Assembly: GCA_015655485.1 (NCBI GenBank)
Contig: JAATEZ010000301.1
Coordinates: 1 to 21,152 of the forward strand
Direction of reading: 5' to 3'
DNA length: 21,152 nt
Origin: Lactobacillales bacterium
GTDB lineage: Bacteria > Bacillota > Bacilli > Lactobacillales > Vagococcaceae
This document shows, piece by piece, positions 15,402-21,152 of the stretch. Numbering within the stretch: the stretch's first letter is position 1; the number at the start of each line of letters is the position of its first letter. Under the pieces are notes generated by a model that saw only the letters and a list, made by a program, of their open reading frames with translations, ran no database searches and had not been told where the DNA came from. The translations under genes were made by a program, and so were the position numbers.

Positions 15402-16271
15402 ATGCTAAAAAAAAAGATAGAAATGAGTGCAGATTTTTTAAGACATGAATTGCCTTGGTTTCGCTGCCCTGTGTGTCACCAAAATTTTCAATCGGTAGTT
15501 CAGAACCAGCTGATCTGCAAGGAAAAACATCATTATGATCTATCCAGGAAAGGCACTGTCTATTTTTTGACTCACAGCATTGCCTCTGCTTATGATCAAG
15601 AAATGCTGCTTCATCGAAGAAATATGATTCGAACTGGATTGTATCAAGAGATGATAACTAAAACGGTAACAAGGTTAAAGCAGTTTCAAAAAAAGGAATA
15701 TCCGCGCTTGATTGATGTCGGCTGTGGGGAGGGAAGCTTTTTAAAGATGGTCGAAACCGCGGGGATTTTTGGGAAAAAAGTAGGTTTTGACCTTTCAAAA
15801 GATGGAATTGAAATGGCTACAATGCAGGATACATCGGCTTTTTGGTGTGTAGCAGATTTGACTGATCTGCCCTTTCAAAACCAGTCGACAGATATTGTGC
15901 TGAATATTTTCTCGCCGTCTTCTTATCAAGAATTCCATCGGGTTTTAAAGAAAGACGGGTATGTGGTCAAAATTGTCCCGGAAAGTGACTATTTACAAGA
16001 ATTACGGGCTATTTTTTACGCTTCACGCCAGGATCGTCAAAATTACTCTAATGAAAAAGTTGTACAAAATTTTTCAAAGCATCTAGATCTTGTGTATCAA
16101 GAAAGAATGACTTATTCATTTCCAGTGACTAGAGAACATCAATCCGATCTTTTGAAGATGTCGCCTCTGCATTGGGGGGCAAGCGAAGAGGCAAAGCTTG
16201 CGGCTAGCCTGGAACTCATTCCAGAGATCACAGTGGATGTGGAAATGATGATCGGTCAAAGGAAACAATAA
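15402..16271 (+). CDS. rlmA: 23S rRNA (guanine-N1)-methyltransferase, RlmA family
   Basis: SAM-dependent enzyme that methylates a guanine of helix 35 in 23S rRNA (G745 in the Gram-negative type, G748 in the Gram-positive type known as TlrB/RlmA-II). The 289-residue protein has an N-terminal zinc ribbon (Cys22, Cys25, Cys39, His43) followed by a Rossmann methyltransferase domain with motif I DVGCGEGSF (105-113), an acidic residue after GFDLSKDG, and LNIFSPSSYQEFHRVLKKDG near 170-190. ATG 15402 lies 11 bases after AAAGGAG; GTG 15390 overlaps that site and is rejected. As a Gram-positive member it probably acts at G748, an inference. It is followed after 19 bases by two small genes, likely in one operon. 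Confidence 0.88.
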   Translation: MLKKKIEMSADFLRHELPWFRCPVCHQNFQSVVQNQLICKEKHHYDLSRKGTVYFLTHSIASAYDQEMLLHRRNMIRTGLYQEMITKTVTRLKQFQKKEYPRLIDVGCGEGSFLKMVETAGIFGKKVGFDLSKDGIEMATMQDTSAFWCVADLTDLPFQNQSTDIVLNIFSPSSYQEFHRVLKKDGYVVKIVPESDYLQELRAIFYASRQDRQNYSNEKVVQNFSKHLDLVYQERMTYSFPVTREHQSDLLKMSPLHWGASEEAKLAASLELIPEITVDVEMMIGQRKQ

Positions 16272-16290
16272 TAAAGGGAGTGCTCTAAAT

Positions 16291-16542
16291 ATGGGAAAAC
16301 AAACGAAGAAAGAACTAGTAGAACAGGGCTATCGGATCTATGCCGGTCAAGAGCTGGATGTTTATTTCAATTTATCGATGTGTCAACATTCTGCACACTG
16401 TTTGAAGAGTGATCATGCGGTATTTGACACTAAGCGCAAGCCGTGGATCGTTACAGATAATGCCTCTGGAGAAACGGTCACAAAAATTATTGACGGTTGC
16501 CCCAGTGGAGCCCTACAATATCTTTGGAAAGAGGAATATTAA
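16291..16542 (+). CDS. Small Fe-S cluster protein, YjdI type
   Basis: An 83-residue protein of the Fer4_19/YjdI family, thought to carry one iron-sulfur cluster. The family-like core YFNLSMCQHSAHCLKSDHAVF (26-45) and DGCPSGALQYLWK (68-80) are clear. Only three cysteines occur (31, 37 and 70), with His33 and His36 between the first two, so a [4Fe-4S] cluster would need a fourth, non-cysteine ligand. GGGAG lies 10 bases before ATG 16291. Its stop codon overlaps the next start (TAATG), so it is translationally coupled to the GNAT gene. The same pair, yjdI-yjdJ, is found together in E. coli. Its role is unknown. Confidence 0.85.
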   Translation: MGKQTKKELVEQGYRIYAGQELDVYFNLSMCQHSAHCLKSDHAVFDTKRKPWIVTDNASGETVTKIIDGCPSGALQYLWKEEY

Positions 16543-16817
16543 TGGAAATAAAAGAAGAAAAAAATCGTTTTGTTTTATATAATGAACAAAAACAAGAGAT
16601 CGGAGAGATCACTTTTTCTCTTGCAGGTGAAGAACTAATCATTATTGACCATACTTATGTAGATGATGCTTATCGCGGACAAGGAGCGGCAGCTAAGCTT
16701 GTTTTGGCAGTGGTCGAGAAAATGCGCCTCGAGCATAAGGAGATCATTCCGCTGTGTCCGTTTGCCAAAAAAGAGTTTGAGCAAAAAAAAGAATATCAAG
16801 ATGTTTGGCATCACTAA
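16542..16817 (+). CDS. GNAT-like N-acetyltransferase, YjdJ type
   Basis: A 91-residue protein of the small GCN5-like acetyltransferase group (Acetyltransf_CG). The acetyl-CoA loop appears as YRGQGAAAKLV (44-54) after the strand IDHTYVDDA, and the end holds PLCPFAKKEFEQ (70-81), a family signature with Cys72. It has one half of a normal GNAT domain plus the CoA site, as usual for this group. The start is ATG 16542, overlapping the preceding stop by one base; the longer frame from 16497 runs inside the upstream gene. The substrate is unknown. Coupling to the Fe-S protein suggests they act together. Confidence 0.87.
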   Translation: MEIKEEKNRFVLYNEQKQEIGEITFSLAGEELIIIDHTYVDDAYRGQGAAAKLVLAVVEKMRLEHKEIIPLCPFAKKEFEQKKEYQDVWHH

Positions 16818-16957
16818 AATAGTTATATAATTTCTATCTTGTAAAAATGAGATAACACAAATTAAAGAATTACAGAGGTTGCAAAGACAACTCAGTCTAA
16901 AGAAAAGGCTTTCAGCAAAGAAGTTTGATTTTATTGTGAATGATTCATGAAAAAGTA

Positions 16958-16986
16958 TTGCAAAATGAGATAGTGGGTGTTATAGT
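16958..16986 (+). promoter_or_regulatory. Strong extended -10 promoter of the candidate RNA
   Basis: TTGCAA (16958-16963) is followed after exactly 17 bases by TATAGT (16981-16986), preceded by TG-t at 16978-16980. This is one of the best promoter matches in the window. Transcription would start near 16993. Confidence 0.75.
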
Positions 16987-16992
16987 AAACAC

Positions 16993-17108
16993 AAGTTAGC
17001 TTTTCGTTGGTTTTTATCAGATTCCTGTTCTGATAAAAGTTAGTGAAAAGAGGCTTTACCAACGTAGCGACTCGCAGTGATAGACACCGAGACGATACGT
17101 TTTTTTTT
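16993..17108 (+). ncRNA. Candidate structured RNA with H-type pseudoknot (sRNA or trmL leader)
   Basis: The inferred transcript of about 115 bases is nearly all paired. CTTTTC (17000-17005) pairs with GAAAAG (17045-17050), while GTTGGT (17006-17011) pairs with ACCAAC (17058-17063); the crossing order makes an H-type pseudoknot. Between them stands a 10-bp hairpin, TTTTATCAGA (17012-17021) with TCTGATAAAA (17029-17038), loop TTCCTGT. A terminator closes the transcript. It resembles neither SRP RNA, 6S, tmRNA, RNase P nor a T-box. It could be a free small RNA or an attenuating leader of trmL, whose start is 64 bases further on and which has no obvious promoter of its own. It may belong to a known Lactobacillales RNA family that I cannot recall exactly. 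Confidence 0.6.
17062..17108 (+). terminator. Terminator of the candidate RNA
   Basis: ACGTA (17062-17066) pairs with TACGT (17096-17100), then CG with CG, CTCG (17071-17074) with CGAG (17088-17091), and GTG (17077-17079) with CAC (17085-17087), closing an ATAGA loop. G-A and A-A mismatches interrupt it. Nine T residues follow (17100-17108). Its 5' arm shares 17062-17063 with the pseudoknot. Confidence 0.8.
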
Positions 17109-17171
17109 ATGCTTTTTTCAAAAATAATGAATAAAAAATAATAACAATTAATGAAATGAAGGAAAAAATGA

Positions 17172-17681
17172 ATGCCAAATCACATTATTTTATTTGAACC
17201 ACAAATACCGGCAAATACTGGAAATATTGCTAGGACCTGTGCCGCGACCAACACGCCTTTACATTTGATCGAGCCGCTAGGTTTTTCGACTGATTACAAG
17301 CACTTAAAACGCGCCGGATTAGATTATTGGAATGCGGTAACGATAAGCTATCATAAAAGTATGACTGCTTTTTTGGACCAGCTGCCCCAGGGATCTCAGT
17401 TGCATTTAATTACTAAGTTTGCTAATCGAACTTATACAGAAATCGATTATAAGAATGGCTTGGATCACTATTTTTTATTTGGAAAAGAAACAACCGGGTT
17501 GCCAGAAACATTTATGCGAGAAAGAGAATCACAATGTTTGCGTATTCCAATGAACGATACTCATGTTCGTTCTTTGAATTTGTCTAATACTGTGGCATTG
17601 GTTATTTATGAAGCTTTACGACAACAAAATTTTCCAAACTTGGATTTGACCCATCACTATCCTCATGATAAATTAGACTAA
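17172..17681 (+). CDS. trmL: tRNA (cytidine(34)-2'-O)-methyltransferase
   Basis: SPOUT-class enzyme that 2'-O-methylates the wobble base (C34 or modified U34) of leucine tRNAs using SAM. The 169-residue length is normal for a minimal SPOUT protein. The knot motifs are complete: PQIPANTGNIARTCAA (10-25), FLFGKETTGLP (101-111), and IPMNDTHVRSLNLSNTVALV (125-144). The dimer arrangement of the family places Arg21 in the active site. AAGGA lies about 8 bases before ATG 17172; a competing ATG at 17168 leads to a short frame. It is preceded by the candidate RNA and followed after 73 bases by a phosphatase gene. The label CspR/YibK is also used for this family. Confidence 0.93.
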   Translation: MPNHIILFEPQIPANTGNIARTCAATNTPLHLIEPLGFSTDYKHLKRAGLDYWNAVTISYHKSMTAFLDQLPQGSQLHLITKFANRTYTEIDYKNGLDHYFLFGKETTGLPETFMRERESQCLRIPMNDTHVRSLNLSNTVALVIYEALRQQNFPNLDLTHHYPHDKLD

Positions 17682-17754
17682 TAGATAGATATTGGCTGCT
17701 TTATAGCAGTTGATTCGGGGGTCTTCAGCAAAAAAGGGGAAATGGGGAAATTTA

Positions 17755-18393
17755 ATGGACTTGTATTTTACACGCCATGGTAAAACAAAATGGAATCAAG
17801 AAATGCGATTTCAAGGGAAAGACGGGGATTCTCCTTTGTTAGCAGAAAGCTATAAAGAAATAGCCTTACTTGGTCAGCGTTTAAAAACGATTCCCTTTGA
17901 AAGAGTTTATAGTAGTCCATCAAAGCGGGCAAGTGCCACAGCCAAGGGAATAGTTGCTGAATGGACTCATCCGGTAGAGATCATTTATGATGAAAATTTG
18001 CGTGAAATAGGATTAGGAGATCTTGAAGGTACTGAAATTTCTGAAGCTCGTGAAAAATATGGAAATGATCTTGAAGCGATGCGATTTGCTCCAAACGAAT
18101 ATCAGCCAGAACGATTCAATGGAGAAAGTTTTGAGGAGATGATCCAGCGAACTTCAAAGGCTGTTTTGGCAGGAGTTTATCAGGCGAAGCAGGGACCGCT
18201 TCTTTTTGTTGGTCATGGAGCGTCTCTAACAGCAACGATACAGAGCTTATCTGGTCAGCCTTTGGAAGATACTCGAAAAATGGGGGGACTATCCAACAGC
18301 AGTTTATCAATTCTAAAAACTGAAAGTTTAGACCTTAAGCCTCCCTATAAATTGGTTTTATGGAATGATCAACAGCATTTGAAGCGGCATTAA
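17755..18393 (+). CDS. Histidine phosphatase family protein (phosphoglycerate mutase-like)
   Basis: A 212-residue member of the branch-1 histidine phosphatases. The phosphate-accepting RHG motif is at 7-9 (His8), the second basic set at Arg58 (SSPSKRAS), Glu84 in LREIGLGDLEG, and His154 in FVGHGAS, so the catalytic core is complete. I start at ATG 17755, 7 bases after GGGGA; the longer frame from 17710 adds residues not typical of the family. Proteins of this sort are often annotated GpmB, but most are broad phosphatases and not mutases, so no gene symbol is given. It stands between trmL and recD2 on the same strand with short gaps and may be cotranscribed. Confidence 0.88.
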   Translation: MDLYFTRHGKTKWNQEMRFQGKDGDSPLLAESYKEIALLGQRLKTIPFERVYSSPSKRASATAKGIVAEWTHPVEIIYDENLREIGLGDLEGTEISEAREKYGNDLEAMRFAPNEYQPERFNGESFEEMIQRTSKAVLAGVYQAKQGPLLFVGHGASLTATIQSLSGQPLEDTRKMGGLSNSSLSILKTESLDLKPPYKLVLWNDQQHLKRH

Positions 18394-18434
18394 TTAGCAA
18401 GTTACTCAAAATAATTTGGAAAGAAGGCAAGGAA

Positions 18435-20810
18435 ATGGGAATAGATTCATTGTTTCAAGATATAGACCAAGTGGAAACTGCCTATATAGTTGGACAAGTA
18501 AAAGCCATTTTCTTTGAAAATCCAGCTAATTTTTACAAAGTTTTACTTGTTCAAGTGAATGGAACGAATACAGAATATAAGGAAAAGGAAATTGTCATGA
18601 CGGGCAGTTTCGGTCAAATACAAGAGGAAGAGATTTATCGTTTTACAGGTCGATTTGTTGACCATCCCCGCTACGGGAGACAATTTGAGGTAACTAGCTA
18701 CCAGCAGGAAAGGCCTACCTCAGCCAGTGGAGTCGTGGCTTATTTGTCGAGTGAGAAATTCAAAGGGATAGGGAAAAGAACGGCTGAAAAAATCGTGGCA
18801 GCTTTTGGTGAAGATGCGATCGACCATATTTTAGCAGATCCCAGCTGTTTAGAAGAAATTGATGGATTGAATGCCAAAAAAAGACAAACGATCGTTGAAA
18901 CCATCCGTTTAAACCATGGCATGGAACAAGTGATTGTTGGATTGAACCGTTATGGTTTTGGAAACCAGCTTTCTTTTGCGATTTATCAAATGTATAAAAA
19001 TGAAGCATTGGAGATCATTACAGAAAATCCATATCAATTGGTAGAAGATATTGAAGGAATCGGATTTAAAAAAGCCGATGCGATCGCGGAGCAATTAGGG
19101 TATGCTGCAGACTCTGAAAAAAGAATTCGGGCGGCGGTCCTTCATGAGTTGATTACAGGCTGCCTAAGCTCTGGAGATACTTACATAGAAGCAGAAAAAT
19201 TATTGGGAGCTACACTTAGAACTTTGGAAAGCAGTCGTCCTTTTGAGATCGATCCCCAAAAAATCGCCAGTGAAATCATTCATTTGGTTGAGGAGGGAAA
19301 AATCAATCAAGAAAAAACACGAATTTATGACAATTCTTTGTACTTTGCTGAATGGGGGATCGGAAACTCGATCCAGAGGCTATTACAACGAAAAAAAGAG
19401 ATCAAGTATAAAGAGGCGGATATCAAAAAAAATATTCAGCTTTTAGAAAAAAAATTGGGAATCAATTATGGCAAATCACAACAGGAAGCGATCCAAGCAG
19501 CTATAAGAGCCCCGCTGTTTATCTTAACGGGCGGACCCGGGACAGGTAAAACTACGGTTATTAACGGGATCGTTTCTTTGTTTGCAGAATTGAATGGCTT
19601 ATCACTTGATCCAACAGAATATAAGGAAAGCATTTTTCCGGTGCTTCTTGCTGCACCAACAGGCAGGGCCGCAAAAAGGATGAATGAAGCTACAGGGTTG
19701 CCGGCTAGTACGATCCACCGACTTTTAGGTTTGACTGGACGCGAGAAAAATGTCAATATTTCGGCTAATGAACTTGAAGGCGGTTTGCTCATTGTGGATG
19801 AGATGTCTATGGTGGACACGTGGCTTGCTAATACATTATTAAAGGCCATTCCGACTAATATGCAAGTGATTTTTGTGGGAGATAAAGACCAATTGCCTTC
19901 AGTTGGACCAGGTCAAGTCTTGCATGATTTGCTCGGAGTTGCAGAAATACCCAAGAGAGAATTAACAGAAATCTATCGTCAAGGGGTTGGTTCCAGTATC
20001 ATTTCACTGGCACACCAAATCAAGGCCGGGAGATTGCCGGCCGACTTTACAAAAAATCAGGCGGACCGATCTTTTTTTCGATGTGATGCGTATCATGTGG
20101 AGAACTTGATCAAACAAGTCATTTTAAAAGCCAAAGCCAAGGGATTTACGCCACAAGATATTCAGGTGCTGGCGCCAATGTATCGTGGTAGTGCCGGGAT
20201 CGATGCATTAAACAAGATGTTACAAGAAGTATTTAATGGCGATCCAGATCGTTCGCGAAAAGAAGTTCATTGGAATGATAAGGTCTATCGCATTGGAGAT
20301 AAAGTTTTGCAGTTATTGAACAACCCCGAGTCAAATGTTTTTAATGGAGATATGGGAGAGATCACAGGAATTATTTTAGCAAAGGAGTCGGAGGATAAAA
20401 CCGACGAATTGGTTATCGCTTTTGATGGAGGGGAAGTGACCTATAAGCGGAATGAGTGGAATAAGATCACACTTTCCTATTGCTGTTCGATCCACAAGTC
20501 TCAAGGAAGTGAATTTAAAATGGTTATTTTACCCATGGTCCATCAATATCAGCGGATGCTTCAGCGCAACCTCTTATATACTGCGGTCACTCGTAGTAAA
20601 GAAATTTTGATATTACTGGGTGAACCACAAGCTTTTGGAGATTGTGTCGTTAATGAATCAGTCAACCGGCACACTTCTTTACCGGAAAGAATCATTTCTG
20701 CAGAAAGAATGCCGCTTGATACACGATTGAAATTAGAAGCTTTTGAAAATACAACAGGCGCGGAAATTTTTGATTCTGGATCTAGCTGCCTATGGTATGT
20801 ATACGAATAA
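18435..20810 (+). CDS. recD2: ATP-dependent DNA helicase RecD2
   Basis: SF1B 5'-3' helicase acting in DNA repair and replication-fork maintenance outside RecBCD. Order: an N-terminal OB-like domain (about 15-90), helix-hairpin-helix repeats (FKGIGKRTAEKI at 109-120, GIGFKKADAIAEQLG at 208-222), Walker A GGPGTGKTT (366-374), Walker B LLIVDEMSMVD (451-461), and motifs including IHKSQGSEF and LYTAVTRSKE near the end. AAGGCAAGGA precedes ATG 18435. At 791 residues it is shorter than most relatives, which from memory run to about 820-870. The last 20 residues (TTGAEIFDSGSSCLWYVYE) look unlike the usual tail, so the C-terminus may be frameshifted or replaced. The helicase core is intact. It ends a plus-strand run with trmL and the phosphatase. 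Confidence 0.93.
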   Translation: MGIDSLFQDIDQVETAYIVGQVKAIFFENPANFYKVLLVQVNGTNTEYKEKEIVMTGSFGQIQEEEIYRFTGRFVDHPRYGRQFEVTSYQQERPTSASGVVAYLSSEKFKGIGKRTAEKIVAAFGEDAIDHILADPSCLEEIDGLNAKKRQTIVETIRLNHGMEQVIVGLNRYGFGNQLSFAIYQMYKNEALEIITENPYQLVEDIEGIGFKKADAIAEQLGYAADSEKRIRAAVLHELITGCLSSGDTYIEAEKLLGATLRTLESSRPFEIDPQKIASEIIHLVEEGKINQEKTRIYDNSLYFAEWGIGNSIQRLLQRKKEIKYKEADIKKNIQLLEKKLGINYGKSQQEAIQAAIRAPLFILTGGPGTGKTTVINGIVSLFAELNGLSLDPTEYKESIFPVLLAAPTGRAAKRMNEATGLPASTIHRLLGLTGREKNVNISANELEGGLLIVDEMSMVDTWLANTLLKAIPTNMQVIFVGDKDQLPSVGPGQVLHDLLGVAEIPKRELTEIYRQGVGSSIISLAHQIKAGRLPADFTKNQADRSFFRCDAYHVENLIKQVILKAKAKGFTPQDIQVLAPMYRGSAGIDALNKMLQEVFNGDPDRSRKEVHWNDKVYRIGDKVLQLLNNPESNVFNGDMGEITGIILAKESEDKTDELVIAFDGGEVTYKRNEWNKITLSYCCSIHKSQGSEFKMVILPMVHQYQRMLQRNLLYTAVTRSKEILILLGEPQAFGDCVVNESVNRHTSLPERIISAERMPLDTRLKLEAFENTTGAEIFDSGSSCLWYVYE

Positions 20811-21152
20811 GGGTAATTTGTTACCTAACAAACTTATCGCAATCATAACGACATCAGTCAATGTAAATAAATAGAAGTACAAATATAATGCATTAAACCC
20901 ATGAATGTATGCGTGTGATATATATGTACACGCTAAGGTAAATATAAGGTTCGACAAACGACAAATCACCCCTCATATAAACCAAGACTTAATTATTTTG
21001 TGACTATGGCAATGTCGGTGACTCACTATATGTTCCGTAAAATCATAATAGGAAATAAATTTTCCATAAAGAAAATAAGCGATACGTATAAAACATGTGC
21101 AGCATTTAAAAAATGTACGCTCCGTTCTGAAAATGTTTCTTTATGAATGTAA
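20811..21152. other. Terminal non-coding stretch after recD2
   Basis: No gene is supported in these 342 bases. Two symmetric elements stand out: TTTGTTA-CC-TAACAAA (20817-20832) and a hairpin GCGTGT (20911-20916) with ACACGC (20928-20933). A TATAAT occurs at 20884-20889 without a good -35. No intrinsic terminator for recD2 is evident. The composition, with many short mixed words, looks like decayed DNA. Confidence 0.5.

Larger units (their letters stand above)
16818..17171 (+). other. Intergenic region before trmL holding a candidate RNA
   Basis: This 354-base stretch has no credible protein gene. Its left part (16818-16950) holds a TATAAT at 16826 and a short frame reading EVAKTTQSKEKAFSKEV, without start or site, possibly a gene remnant. 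Its right part holds the promoter, pseudoknot and terminator described separately, then about 60 AT-rich bases before trmL. Confidence 0.55.

Noticed and set aside
16993..17108. tracrRNA, SRP RNA, 6S or tmRNA
   Set aside because: No CRISPR array, cas gene or anti-repeat is present; the SRP GGAA tetraloop region, 6S bulge and tmRNA features are missing. The CACCGAG word is coincidental.
20811..21152. Insertion sequence end or transposase remnant
   Set aside because: No long frame, terminal repeat pair or target duplication can be seen in the available bases.

Overview
The window is a chromosomal segment of a low-GC Gram-positive coccus of the order Lactobacillales. The run spxA-mecA-coiA-pepF-spxH-CYTH-relQ-nadK-rluD-type-mgtE, together with the protein wording and AT-rich codon use, fits Enterococcaceae best (Enterococcus, Tetragenococcus or Melissococcus). 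The genus is an inference. I see no prophage, IS element, CRISPR array, rRNA or tRNA.

Layout. 1-1243 is decayed DNA: a broken small transcription unit with a promoter-like site and a clear terminator (184-480), then a pseudogene whose pieces lie in several frames (616-1243). lplA (1264-2268, +) faces a clpP paralogue and trpS (2387-4055, -). A 373-base divergent region leads to spxA and mecA, each closed by a strong hairpin terminator. coiA and pepF follow; pepF carries an in-frame TAA at codon 58. On the minus strand lie spxH (8847-9479) and a CYTH protein (9765-10355). Divergent from the CYTH gene runs relQ-nadK-RluD-family synthase-mgtE (10581-14507). cutC (-) then faces away from rlmA-yjdI-like-GNAT (15402-16817). 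After a 354-base gap holding a candidate structured RNA come trmL, a histidine phosphatase gene and recD2 (17172-20810). The last 342 bases have no recognisable gene.

How the genes work together. Several belong to regulated proteolysis and stress control: Spx (a redox regulator degraded by ClpXP), SpxH (its ClpXP adaptor), MecA (the ClpC adaptor) and a second-type ClpP subunit. RelQ adds (p)ppGpp synthesis. Others are housekeeping: lipoate salvage, tryptophan charging, NAD phosphorylation, Mg2+ transport, rRNA and tRNA modification, and DNA repair or uptake.

The most interesting points are: (1) a compact candidate RNA at about 16993-17108 with a near-consensus extended -10 promoter, an H-type pseudoknot carrying an inserted hairpin, and a terminator whose base overlaps the pseudoknot, just upstream of trmL; (2) a ClpP paralogue whose catalytic Asp is Asn (Ser90-His115-Asn164), as in Listeria ClpP1; (3) pepF interrupted by one stop codon in an otherwise intact frame; (4) alternative hairpins in the mecA leader.
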